DNA from: Tatumella sp. JGM118
GTDB taxonomy: Bacteria; Pseudomonadota; Gammaproteobacteria; Enterobacterales; Enterobacteriaceae
Length of the DNA stretch: 46,930 nucleotides
NCBI RefSeq assembly: GCF_018257515.1
Contig: NZ_JAERJR010000022.1
Coordinates: 1-46,930, forward strand
Reading direction: 5' to 3'
Position numbers and translations under genes: made by a program. Position 1 is the first letter of the stretch; every line of letters starts with the position of its first letter. The notes beneath the pieces were generated by a model, which was given only the letters and a program-made list of their open reading frames with translations, was not told the origin of the DNA and made no database searches. Positions 15,306-23,735 of this stretch are shown here, one piece after another.

Positions 15306-16427
15306 GTGCAACAACATCAGGATCCAACATTCACTTTGGGCCGCCGTCCGGTCGGGCTGACTTTCGCAAACAAAGAAAAAAGGTTTGGTGGCTATACACT
15401 TTTCGCCCCGCAGACATCAGAAGGCCTTGTTTATCTGATCGATGAACAGGGTGAAGTTGTACACCAGTGGCAACTTCCCGTCCGTGCCGGACGTGATGCG
15501 GTACTGCTGCCTAACGGCAACCTGGGCTACAACGGCAGCCATCGCACATCAGCCAACCTCTATCCGGCATGGGATCTCTGGCATGGAGGCGACTTCTATG
15601 AAGTGACGCCAGATAATGAAGTTGTCTGGCATTATGAAGACATTTTCCATCATCACGATGCTCAATGGCTGCCAAACGGGAATTTACTCTACACCGCAGC
15701 AGCCCCTCTGCCGGCGGATATCGCAAAGCGGGTCATCGGCGGGGACCCTCGCCGCGATGCACCGGACGGAATCATTCAGAGTGATGTTGTAAAGGAGGTT
15801 AATCGTCACGGTGATGTCGTATGGGAATGGCGAGCGTGGGAACATCTGGAACCGGAAAATTTCCCCGTACATGACATCTTCGATCGTCGTCATTGGCCGA
15901 TGATCAATGGCCTGTCCGTTACCCGCGAGGGACTGGTACTGATGAGCCTGCGTACCACCTCCGGAGTCATTGCCGTCAGAAAAGAGAGTGGTAAGGTGGT
16001 CTGGCACGCTGGCCCCGATGTTGTCGCACAACAACATACCCCGGTCGAGTTGGAAAATGGCACAATCCTGGTGTTCGATAACGGTAACCTGCGGCCTGGC
16101 GTAACCTCGCCGCACTCAACCGTGCTGGAATTCGACCCGCACACACAGGCCATTCACTGGCAATATCGCGATATTTTCCCCCCTGCCTTTTTCTCACCCT
16201 ACATGGGAAGTGCACAGCGCCTGACGAACGGTAACACCTTTATCTGCGAATCGGCTTTTGGCCGTCTTTTTGAAGTCACTCCGCAAGGTGAAACGGTCTG
16301 GGAATACATTATTCCTTATTTTAATGAGTACCCGGCACACCTCAGCCAGGGGATCATTCCTGGTAAGCAAAACAGTGCCTTCCGCGCGCACCGTTACTCA
16401 GCGAACGATATCTTCTGGCTGAAATAA
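15306..16427 (+). CDS. Arylsulfotransferase (ASST) family protein
   Basis: A 373-residue beta-propeller protein of the arylsulfotransferase family, which moves sulfate between phenolic compounds. The frame is open from an ATG inside the operator (15261), but AGGAGG at 15293-15298 fits the GTG at 15306 (or 15303) and is preferred. Blades show repeated W-x-x-D/NGN patterns: HHHDAQWLPNGNLLY, WPMINGLSV, QQHTPVELENGTILVFDNGN, and SAQRLTNGNTFICES. Histidines in HHHDA, HDIF and QQHTP are candidates for the active site by analogy to AssT. No signal peptide is visible, so unlike AssT it may work in the cytoplasm. An NCS2 permease follows in the same operon. Confidence 0.75.
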   Translation: MQQHQDPTFTLGRRPVGLTFANKEKRFGGYTLFAPQTSEGLVYLIDEQGEVVHQWQLPVRAGRDAVLLPNGNLGYNGSHRTSANLYPAWDLWHGGDFYEVTPDNEVVWHYEDIFHHHDAQWLPNGNLLYTAAAPLPADIAKRVIGGDPRRDAPDGIIQSDVVKEVNRHGDVVWEWRAWEHLEPENFPVHDIFDRRHWPMINGLSVTREGLVLMSLRTTSGVIAVRKESGKVVWHAGPDVVAQQHTPVELENGTILVFDNGNLRPGVTSPHSTVLEFDPHTQAIHWQYRDIFPPAFFSPYMGSAQRLTNGNTFICESAFGRLFEVTPQGETVWEYIIPYFNEYPAHLSQGIIPGKQNSAFRAHRYSANDIFWLK

Positions 16428-16478
16428 TCGTTCTCCGCTCTGATGGCGGAGAAGTCACAACGCTCTACGGAGGCAGGT

Positions 16479-17804
16479 ATGTCAGATTCAAATTCTGTTG
16501 TGCCGGATAACGAAAACTTACGCTGGCAGACCCGGTGTCTGTTGGCTCTGCAACATGTTATGGTCGCGGCCGCCACGCCGATCACTGCCGTTTTTCTTAT
16601 CTCGCAGGCGCTTCATTTCACCAGTGACGTCACCGCGTCACTGCTCAGCGCGACCTTCATGATGTGCGGTCTGGGGGCTATACTGCAGAGCCGGGGAATA
16701 GGCGGCTTCGGTGCACGGTTACCGTTTATCATGATCCCCGGGGGAGCGCCGATCGCAATTTTCATTGCTATCGCTTTGCAAACCAATATCCGGACAGCGA
16801 CAGGTGCGGTGATTTTAACCTCGCTGTTTTACTTTATTGCATTGCCTGTTTTTCGTCGTTTTCTGCATCATTTTCCTCCGTTTATCATCGGAATTATGTT
16901 GTTACTGGTCTCCGTTAACCTGATCCGACTTTATGGCGGGCTTATCATCGGTCATCCCGGCAGTAGCTATTATGCTCAGCCGGCGAATATTATGCTGGCT
17001 CTGGCGACCATTCTGATCACTATGATCTTCGCGCTCGTATTCACCGGGATCCTGCGCCAGTTATCGGTCATGTTCGGGCTGCTGGCGGGTACCTTGCTGG
17101 GGATGCTGTCCGGCAATACCGACTTCAGTAGTCTTAGCCACGGACCGCTGTTGAGTCTGCCACAATTTATCCCCTTCGGCTGGCCCGTTTTTAACCTTAC
17201 TGCGTCGTTACCGTTACTCATCTACTCAGTAATTTCTATGGCTGAAGCGACCGGGCAAACCATTGCAACTGCAGAGATCGTTGGATCCACACAAAATATT
17301 CAGCAGACCGTTCCCCGTACCATCCGCGGCGATGCCATTATTTCCCTGCTGGGAGGATTCTTCGGGACCTCACTGATCATTACCTCCGGTGAAAATATCG
17401 GTGTTGTACGCACGACAAATGTTAAATCGCGCCACGTCACTGGCCTGGCTGGTGTGATCTTAATACTTGCCGCCATGTTTTCGCCGCTGGTGCGCCTTGC
17501 CGCTTGCCTGCCGGCCCCTGTCGTCTGTGGTACGGCGCTGATGGTTTTCAGTATTATCGGAGTCATCGGGATCGGTATGATCGCACGTGAACCATTACAC
17601 TCGCCCGCGAAAACTTATGCACTGGCTTTTGGCCTGGCGATGGGAATGTTACCTATCCTCGTGCCGGGGGTGTATCAGAACTTCCCCTCAGTAATACAGA
17701 TGGTACTGGGAAATGGCATGGCCGCAGGAACGATGGCATCGATACTCGTTAATTCGTTATTTATGATGAGTGAAAGGCGGTCTGCGGTACGAATGAAAAG
17801 CTAA
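16479..17804 (+). CDS. NCS2 family purine/pyrimidine permease
   Basis: A 441-residue multi-helix transporter of the nucleobase:cation symporter-2 (xanthine/uracil permease) family. Start MSDSNSVVP is set by GGAGGCAGG 5 bases before the ATG at 16479, although an upstream in-frame ATG exists at 16443. Family marks include LALQHVMVAAATPITAVFL near residue 25, and the signature-like ENIGVVRTTNVKSR around residue 305, where the tenth position of the NCS2 motif is Asn rather than the usual Arg, Lys or Gly. This change may reflect an unusual substrate. It is 51 bp downstream of the arylsulfotransferase-like gene and probably imports the operon's substrate. Confidence 0.8.
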   Translation: MSDSNSVVPDNENLRWQTRCLLALQHVMVAAATPITAVFLISQALHFTSDVTASLLSATFMMCGLGAILQSRGIGGFGARLPFIMIPGGAPIAIFIAIALQTNIRTATGAVILTSLFYFIALPVFRRFLHHFPPFIIGIMLLLVSVNLIRLYGGLIIGHPGSSYYAQPANIMLALATILITMIFALVFTGILRQLSVMFGLLAGTLLGMLSGNTDFSSLSHGPLLSLPQFIPFGWPVFNLTASLPLLIYSVISMAEATGQTIATAEIVGSTQNIQQTVPRTIRGDAIISLLGGFFGTSLIITSGENIGVVRTTNVKSRHVTGLAGVILILAAMFSPLVRLAACLPAPVVCGTALMVFSIIGVIGIGMIAREPLHSPAKTYALAFGLAMGMLPILVPGVYQNFPSVIQMVLGNGMAAGTMASILVNSLFMMSERRSAVRMKS

Positions 17805-18257
17805 GCAACTATCTGCCGTGGAACAGGAGCGGGCCATGCCAGCAGAGGTGTGTTATGTGGTTCGAACGCCCGCTTTCGGTTACTGTCGTTGAGCCATCCC
17901 GGGATCGACAGTAACCGATCAACAGCGACTCACTGCCATTACGGCTGAAATATCAATCTAAGGAGATTACGATTTCCCCCATCCCCTGAGGCGCATCGAT
18001 CGGCCCTTGAAATCCGGCTGTCCGGTACGGAACCATGGAGGCCATTGACCGGTGAAATTGAAGGGCTGGGTGCCAGGGTCTGGCCCTGAAATGAGGGTAG
18101 AGTGTCAGAGAATTCTGCGATCTTCGCCCGTAATAAAAATGACAAAGGGATCTGTGCCGCTTTGCGCTTTGCTCAGAAGGCCAGGCGACTACCTGAGGTC
18201 TGCCAGACGCGGGGATACGCGCTTCAGACACTCCCGGCATCAGGGAGTATCCTGCCG
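17805..18257. other. Intergenic stretch between convergent operons
   Basis: About 450 bp without a supported gene. Short overlapping frames on both strands show no family resemblance or ribosome site. It holds the 13-bp hairpin at 17876-17918 and a smaller CTCCC / GGGAG inverted repeat near 18231. Confidence 0.5.
17876..17918. other. 13-bp stem hairpin downstream of the NCS2 permease
   Basis: TCGGTTACTGTCG pairs perfectly with CGACAGTAACCGA across a 17-nt loop, 72 bp after the permease stop. There is no T run, so it may stabilise the mRNA 3' end rather than terminate. Confidence 0.6.
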
Positions 18258-18962
18258 CTATTTCAGATTAAACCAGCGGGGTAATGCGCTACTGCCACTT
18301 TCAGTGACCCGGACTTCACGGTAGCCGGCGGTGCGTTGGATCCACCCTTTCGCATCGAACAGCGACAGTAAACCTGACCCGGCGCTGCCGCCCAGATGAA
18401 AGCGTCGTTCACTCCAGTCAAGACATGCGCAGCAAGGCTTGCGTCGGGATCGGGGATCCATTACCACGCCCATTTTTGTGAAGTGTGCGTTTCCTGCTGC
18501 GGTCAGAGCGCTGCCGTCCGCAACAATCCAGTTCTCCCTCAATAAAGCATCATAGATTTTTACGGCCAGTTCGCCGGCCAGATGATCGTAACAGGTACGG
18601 GCATACCGCAACGGTACAGGTGTCCGGGTCACGGCGGTATGGCGGGTTTGCACAGAAACTCCCATCAGGTTTTCCAGCAACCCCGCAATGTGCGCACCGG
18701 CGAGACTGTAATAGCGATGACGTCCCTGCATCAGGCAGACAACCAGCCCGTTATTCAGCAAACGGGTCAGATGACCGCTGGCAGTCGAAGGGGCAATCCC
18801 GGCAACTATGCTGAGCTCTGTTGCTGTCCAGGCTCTGCCATCCATCAGGGCGCATAAAATGCTGGCCCTGGAGGGATCGGCGATAGCCGAGGCAAAGACT
18901 GACATCGCCTGTTCCAGCGAATCTTCTGCCTCACTCTTTATTCCATCGTTGCCGTGGCTCAT
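18258..18962 (-). CDS. ArsR family winged-helix regulator
   Basis: A 234-residue transcriptional regulator. Residues ~18-95 form an ArsR-type winged helix (AIADPSRASILCALMDGR, GIAPSTASGHLTRLLNNGLV, GRHRYYSLAG). The C-terminal part contains CCACLDWSERRFHLGG, a conserved stretch of this longer ArsR subgroup, whose cysteines could sense metal or redox. It starts directly after the stop of the ACT-domain gene, so it is the third gene of a minus-strand operon with that gene and the monooxygenase-like gene, and probably controls it. The inducer is unknown. Confidence 0.8.
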   Translation of the reverse strand: MSHGNDGIKSEAEDSLEQAMSVFASAIADPSRASILCALMDGRAWTATELSIVAGIAPSTASGHLTRLLNNGLVVCLMQGRHRYYSLAGAHIAGLLENLMGVSVQTRHTAVTRTPVPLRYARTCYDHLAGELAVKIYDALLRENWIVADGSALTAAGNAHFTKMGVVMDPRSRRKPCCACLDWSERRFHLGGSAGSGLLSLFDAKGWIQRTAGYREVRVTESGSSALPRWFNLK

Positions 18963-19352
18963 TTAACTTGCAGTTTCCCATTGTCTGGTCGCTTCCGCGG
19001 CCTGGTTATCATTATCGGTCAGCAGTATCAGCCGGTTATGGTGATCACTGTATTGTACCAGAATGTTCACACCACACTGCGCCAGTGACCTGGCAATCTC
19101 ACCCAGTTCCCCCGGCCTTTCCTGTGATAATTTTCGGATCAATGGCCGGCATACGCTTCTGACATCGAACCCCGCCTGTGTCAGCACATCGCGCGCTCTT
19201 TCTCCCTCTTCAACCAGAAAATGCGCATGCCCTTCTTCGCCCACCGTAAATACTCCGCCACCTTCAAGACCAATCCGGTTCTGCCCCAGTAAGCGGCCCA
19301 TCATCGCCAATGCGCTCGGGGTATTGCGCAGGATGATATGAATGTTATACAT
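18963..19352 (-). CDS. ACT domain-containing protein
   Basis: A 129-residue small ligand-binding protein. The start [18 protein letters not shown] is at 19352, overlapping the upstream monooxygenase-like gene by 8 nt; a longer frame upstream is not used. Two ACT-like halves are visible: an N-terminal part with [18 protein letters not shown], and a C-terminal part with [22 protein letters not shown] split over residues ~75-96. ACT domains bind amino acids or small metabolites and regulate enzymes. No enzyme domain is attached. It is the middle gene of the three-gene operon. Confidence 0.7.
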   Translation of the reverse strand: MYNIHIILRNTPSALAMMGRLLGQNRIGLEGGGVFTVGEEGHAHFLVEEGERARDVLTQAGFDVRSVCRPLIRKLSQERPGELGEIARSLAQCGVNILVQYSDHHNRLILLTDNDNQAAEATRQWETAS

Positions 19353-19668
19353 GCTGAAGAGGCCTCTTATCCGAAGAATAATCACGACAGACACTGGCAA
19401 CACGTATCCGGTATGAAGAAAAAACAGATCGCTTACCTTCTTCCTGAGCTTCCAGATGCAAGGCATGGTTTTTCCACTGCAGTACAGCGTCCTCATCCTG
19501 CCACCATGAAAGGGACAGTACTTTCTCAGGGTCATTCATGCTGCGGAAACGTTCAATCGCAATAAACCCCGGGATTTCCGCGAGGATCGGTTTTAGTGCT
19601 GAGGCCAGTTCCAAATATCGTTCCTGTGACTGAGCACGGATATCTGCTTCAAAGAGTACGGCTATCAT
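19345..19668 (-). CDS. Antibiotic biosynthesis monooxygenase (ABM) domain protein
   Basis: A 107-residue ABM-fold protein, a dimeric ferredoxin-like fold found in quinol and heme-modifying monooxygenases. The start [10 protein letters not shown] at 19668 follows a GGAGAG site; a longer upstream frame is open. Family pieces are [32 protein letters not shown] and the end [17 protein letters not shown], with the ABM-typical W-x-x-x-x-x-x-x-W-x-x-x-x-x-H pattern. First gene of a minus-strand operon with the ACT and ArsR genes. Confidence 0.8.
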   Translation of the reverse strand: MIAVLFEADIRAQSQERYLELASALKPILAEIPGFIAIERFRSMNDPEKVLSLSWWQDEDAVLQWKNHALHLEAQEEGKRSVFSSYRIRVASVCRDYSSDKRPLQHV

Positions 19669-19800
19669 GATGTCTCTCCATTGGGAATGTTCACTCATGC
19701 TAATACCGGTAATAACATCCCGCTTCGTTCTGTACCGAAGTATGGCTTCCGGGCATCAGGGCATAGCTGGCGGTTATCTGCCCCACCGCCCTGTCAGTGA

Positions 19801-20604
19801 GTGAACAACGCCCTCACCCCGCGGCTCAGGCAGAGAACCTATGAGAAAGCAGTGGCTGATTTACGTAAGGCGGTCTGTGCAGAGACGACAGACAGTTGCC
19901 GGTTTCCGGATAGCCCCTGGAAAATCAATATCAGCCAACATGGCAAAATCAAATCAGGCGGACCGGTCTCCGAAGGGGCTAATATTGGCGAAACCATCCG
20001 GCTGCAATACAGCGAAAACCTGCCACTGTCCGGGATCGCCTTTGGTCATGCCAGAGATGCCCGTCAGGTCAGTAATTTGATGGCATTGCATGCGGCTAAA
20101 TATGATCTTGTCAGTGACACCCTGGAAAATGCCAGCCACGGCGGTTCGCTGTTAATGCGCCAGATAATCCATGCGTTTATCCCTGTTCAGGGCAGCAATG
20201 CATCGCAGAGATCAGACAATGATACTTTACTGAGTCCTCTGGTTATCTTTACTGCGCATGATACGAATATTGCGCCAATCCAGACGATGCCTGGTTTTAA
20301 CTGGCAACTGCCGCCACTCTATCCCCGCAACGATATTCCGCCAGGCGAGGCTTTGCTCATCGAAAACTATCCGGATAAACAGACCGGACAACGGTTTATC
20401 CGTCTGACCTTCACCGCCAGAACATCAGACCAATGGCGTCAGCTTTCGCCGTTAAATGCGCAGGACCCTCTGCCGGTCGCGGAATTCAGACACTCCGGAT
20501 GCCGGGATACCGCCGTCGGGGAGTTATGTCCGCTGAATGTATTTACGCAACTGGCGAAAGCACATCGGGTTAATGACGGCAAAGACCTGCCGGTGTTTCA
20601 GTAA
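19801..20604 (+). pseudogene. N-terminally truncated histidine acid phosphatase (phytase-like)
   Basis: A frame of 267 codons matches the C-terminal ~260 residues of the AppA/Agp-type histidine acid phosphatase family: ALTPRLRQRTYEKAVADLRK, YSENLPLSGIAFGHA, HGGSLLMRQIIHAF, FTAHDTNIAPIQTMPGF (containing the HD proton-donor motif), and DTAVGELCPL. The RHGxRxP catalytic site and signal peptide, usually in the first ~170 residues, are absent. An in-frame TGA directly precedes the GTG, and no homology is seen upstream. The remaining protein cannot be a secreted phosphatase, so it is a 5'-deleted pseudogene. Confidence 0.8.
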
Positions 20605-21105
20605 AGGATGTTTTCCCCTCTGGCCCGGGGGAACCGCAACTCATTCACTGTTAACCGTTAAAGCGCTTCTCTCTGTACCGGAATAAGGGAGAAGCCCCTC
20701 CGGAATTGTGGTTTACGCCCGGATTGACGGAAGGTATGCCCGGTGAAAGGCTATGGGCGTAACAAATCTCTCCGGGCAACCGGAAGAGAGCTAACTCCGG
20801 GGCATATCCCCCACGATGATGTTATGTCCGGCTCGGTTGCTCATCTTACGGTCGCTGAAATATTACCGTGACGGATGCCTGCGGCCCGGTTCTGCGGAGA
20901 CGGCTGCGGGCCCGGAGAACGTGTTACGGGATAATGAGTGGTTTTGAATCCACAATCGTGATTACTTATGCGTTTAACGGAGAGATCCCAAAATTTCTTT
21001 TATCCGGTATAATCAAAAAAAATTCATCCACACACTGCCCATTTTTACAGTATCTGCTTCTGTGTTATTGCTAAGAATAGCGGCTTGAATAAGGTATAAC
21101 GCCGC
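20605..21105. other. Intergenic stretch before the RIO kinase gene
   Basis: About 500 bp with no supported gene. It contains GC-rich short inverted repeats (CCCC / GGGG at 20613-20630 after the phosphatase remnant; GCTTCTC / GAGAAGC near 20664-20695). The final ~130 bp are AT-richer and likely contain the kinase promoter. Confidence 0.4.
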
Positions 21106-21963
21106 ATGAAAATTCCTCACAGAATCCAGCCACTCATCGATGACGGAATGATCGATGCGGTGCTTCAGCGCCTGAAAAGCGGTAAAGAGGCCGATGTGTA
21201 TACGGTACTCTGTGGTGAAGAAATCCGTTGTGCCAAAGTGTATAAAGAAACCACTCAACGCAGCTTCAAACAGGCCGTGCATTATCGTGAAGGACGCAGC
21301 GTTCGTAATTCACGTAGTGCCCGGGCAATGCAGAAAAATTCTAAATTCGGGCGCAAACAGCAGGAAGAAACCTGGCAGACAGCGGAAGTGGATGCGTTGT
21401 TCAGGCTGGAGAATGCAGGTGTCCGGGTTCCTCAGCCTTATATGTGCATTGATGGCGTCCTGCTAATGGAACTGGTGACGGACACAGAAGGTGCGGTAGC
21501 TCCTCGTCTTAGTGATGTCATGCAGACCGGGGAAGAAGCGCTGGCCGGTTTCCACACTATGATCCGTAATATTGTCCGTATGCTATGTGCCGGGATAGTG
21601 CACGGGGATTTATCAGAGTTCAATGTGCTACAGGCGGCTGAAGGCCCGGTGATCATCGACCTGCCCCAGGCGGTGGATGCGTCAGCAAACAATCACGCGG
21701 AGTCGATGTTTGCCCGCGATGTCGGGAATATTACCGCTTACTATGGCCGGTTTGCACCACAACTTTTGAATACACAGTATGCAAAAGAGATTTGGCTGCT
21801 GTATGAAAACGGCAAACTTACGCCGGAAACCCCACTGACCGGGCTGTTTGAAGAAGAAGCACATACGGTCGACATGGACTCCCTGCTGGATGAGATTATT
21901 ACTGCAGAAGACGAACATTATGAACGACTGCGTGCCGGAAAAGCGCGTGACGAGGAAGACTAG
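21106..21963 (+). CDS. RIO1-type serine kinase
   Basis: A 285-residue RIO-family kinase. Elements in order: a glycine-poor nucleotide loop with SGKEADVYTVLCG, the ATP lysine in CAKVYKETTQRSFK, a helix with FRLENAGVRVPQPY, hinge MELVTD, the catalytic loop VHGDLSEFNVL, and the metal loop IIDLPQAVD. All catalytic residues are in place. Bacterial members are poorly studied; substrates are unknown, though the archaeal and eukaryotic RIO1 act in ribosome maturation. It starts 60 bp before a likely promoter region with no partner gene, so it is monocistronic. Confidence 0.85.
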   Translation: MKIPHRIQPLIDDGMIDAVLQRLKSGKEADVYTVLCGEEIRCAKVYKETTQRSFKQAVHYREGRSVRNSRSARAMQKNSKFGRKQQEETWQTAEVDALFRLENAGVRVPQPYMCIDGVLLMELVTDTEGAVAPRLSDVMQTGEEALAGFHTMIRNIVRMLCAGIVHGDLSEFNVLQAAEGPVIIDLPQAVDASANNHAESMFARDVGNITAYYGRFAPQLLNTQYAKEIWLLYENGKLTPETPLTGLFEEEAHTVDMDSLLDEIITAEDEHYERLRAGKARDEED

Positions 21964-22237
21964 TCCCCCTTTCTCATGCTGATATCTCCCGATGTAACTC
22001 TCCCTCAAGGAATACTTTACCGCCGGCCGATCACCGGCCGTTGCATCAGTCAGGCCAGCAGTTAATTTTTCCATTCTCTGTCCGGAAGCACGCGTCAGTT
22101 TATTCTTAAAAACATGTTCAGTGATGCTCTCTCCGGAACCTTGCTTCCTCTCTCTGCCCTGAAGCAGCCTCAGCCCCCCTGAAGATCATCTGCTTATTAA
22201 ACAAAAGGCCGGGTACGCGATGTCTTCAAAAACAATA
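21964..22237. other. Intergenic stretch before the GH32 operators
   Basis: No gene is visible. A GC palindromic hairpin (CGGCC / GGCCG around 22022-22040) lies 60 bp after the RIO kinase stop and could end its transcript, but it lacks a T run. Confidence 0.4.
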
Positions 22238-22249
22238 GTTAACGTTAAC
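22238..22249. promoter_or_regulatory. LacI-type operator O1 of the GH32 gene
   Basis: GTTAACGTTAAC is a perfect 12-bp palindrome with a central CG. An identical site is 63 bp further downstream, about six helical turns, suited to cooperative repressor binding or looping. Confidence 0.75.
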
Positions 22250-22300
22250 ATTTACGTTTATCATCCCGGATAGCCGATTAGACATTGTCTGAATAAAAAA

Positions 22301-22312
22301 GTTAACGTTAAC
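22301..22312. promoter_or_regulatory. LacI-type operator O2 of the GH32 gene
   Basis: A second GTTAACGTTAAC, 17 bp before the GH32 start codon. The convergent downstream LacI gene is the obvious candidate repressor. Confidence 0.75.
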
Positions 22313-22329
22313 AATCACCCGTTCCGGAA

Positions 22330-23730
22330 ATGAAGATGATCCTCTCTCCGCTGTATGCCGCCCAGATTGCACTGACACAACAGATGATCCAGCGCGGAAA
22401 TGCCTTTTACCCGCGCTATCACCTCGCTCCGCCCGCTGGCCGGATGGGCATCCCAAACAGTCTTATCTGGTTTGAGGACCGGTATCATCTTTTCTATCAG
22501 CATAATCCCCTGAGTGCAGAACCTGGCAGGATGTACTGGGGGCATGCCACCAGTACAGACCTGCTCCGCTGGTTTCATGAGCCACTCGCCCTGGCTCCGG
22601 ACACCGAAGCGGATGGCGGGGGCTGTGCCTCCGGCTGCGCAGTCAATGATAATGGCAAATTATCACTGATCTATACCGGCCAGCACACAGCACAATATGA
22701 GGATACGACGGGCCAGTCACTGTGTCTTGCCACCAGCGAAGATGGAGTCCGCTTCGAAAAACAAGGCGTGATCCTCTCGCCTCCGGCGGGGATCTCTGAG
22801 TTCCGGGATCCGGAAGTCTGCTTTCATGGCGATCAATGGTGGATGGTTGTTAATGGTCTCAGTAAGGAAAAGACAGAACAGAGTCTGATTTACCGGGGAA
22901 ATTCATTATCGGAATGGACACTGGCCGGAAGCACAGTATCGGTGAGAGATCCGATCAAAGGCTATGCGGATCACTTTATTGAAAAGCAGCGACTATTGCT
23001 GACGGCCCCCGGCGAGGGCATCGATCCCGTCACGCAGGATCGTCTGAAACGCCCGCCAATCAGATCAACAGAAACCCTTCATTCTGTTCAGGGGATGCCT
23101 TCTGCAGCCAGAGAACCGAACTTTTCGGCCCCGCTGAGTTGTCTGGCGCCGGATGGCAGAAGAATACTGATTGCCAGCATGCTCTCCCCGGGCTCCGGTG
23201 TACCGACGGTGTCACAGGGCTGGGCCGGGTATATGACCCTTCCCCGGGAACTCACTGAATCCGGCGGGAAATATCTCCAGCAGCCCGTCCGGGAAGTCAT
23301 CAATTTACGCCGGCAGACGGAGTCCCTTCCGTCAGGCCGCCTGCGGGAGTCCCGTGTCATCCATGATAATGCTCTGGCGATTGAAGCTGAGCTATGCTGG
23401 GATACCGGGCACACCACCGCAGAGATTTATGGCTTACAGCTGGGCTCGGGAGCAAGACTGCTGATTGATCAACAGGCCGGATGGTTAACTTTGCATCGTT
23501 GCTACCCCGACGTAGATCTGGATGATCAGCAGCGTATCCGTCTGCCCGCAGGAGCCCGCATTTCACTGCGGATCTTTATCGATGTTTCGTCACTGGAAGT
23601 TTTTGTTAATGACAGCGGGCAGGTTTTGTCCGGACGGATTTATCCCCGGGCAAACGATCGTCAGCTTTCACTGTATGCTGCGCAAGGGGAAGCATCGCTG
23701 CTCCGGGGAGAGCTATCAGAACTCAGTTGA
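22330..23730 (+). CDS. GH32-like protein lacking key catalytic residues
   Basis: A 466-residue protein of the glycoside hydrolase 32 family (sucrose-6-phosphate hydrolase/invertase). Family order is intact: FYPRYHLAPPAGRM, YHLFYQHNPL, YWGHATSTDLLRW, GCASGCAVND, LSLIYTGQ, EFRDPEV (RDP at residues 159-161), WWMVVNG, and a C-terminal beta-sandwich with ISLRIFIDVSSLEVFVNDSG. The usual nucleophile box WMNDPNG reads RMGIPNS at residues 38-44, so the nucleophile Asp is Ile41. The WECPD box with the acid/base Glu seems to be GYADHF at 211-216, without Glu. The frame is full length, so it may be a binding or regulatory protein. It has twin operators upstream and a convergent LacI gene after 5 nt. Confidence 0.8.
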   Translation: MKMILSPLYAAQIALTQQMIQRGNAFYPRYHLAPPAGRMGIPNSLIWFEDRYHLFYQHNPLSAEPGRMYWGHATSTDLLRWFHEPLALAPDTEADGGGCASGCAVNDNGKLSLIYTGQHTAQYEDTTGQSLCLATSEDGVRFEKQGVILSPPAGISEFRDPEVCFHGDQWWMVVNGLSKEKTEQSLIYRGNSLSEWTLAGSTVSVRDPIKGYADHFIEKQRLLLTAPGEGIDPVTQDRLKRPPIRSTETLHSVQGMPSAAREPNFSAPLSCLAPDGRRILIASMLSPGSGVPTVSQGWAGYMTLPRELTESGGKYLQQPVREVINLRRQTESLPSGRLRESRVIHDNALAIEAELCWDTGHTTAEIYGLQLGSGARLLIDQQAGWLTLHRCYPDVDLDDQQRIRLPAGARISLRIFIDVSSLEVFVNDSGQVLSGRIYPRANDRQLSLYAAQGEASLLRGELSELS

Positions 23731-23735
23731 TGCTG

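Noticed and set aside
20868-21074. Short plus-strand frame before the RIO kinase
   Set aside because: Arg-rich composition with no ribosome site; looks like chance in promoter DNA.
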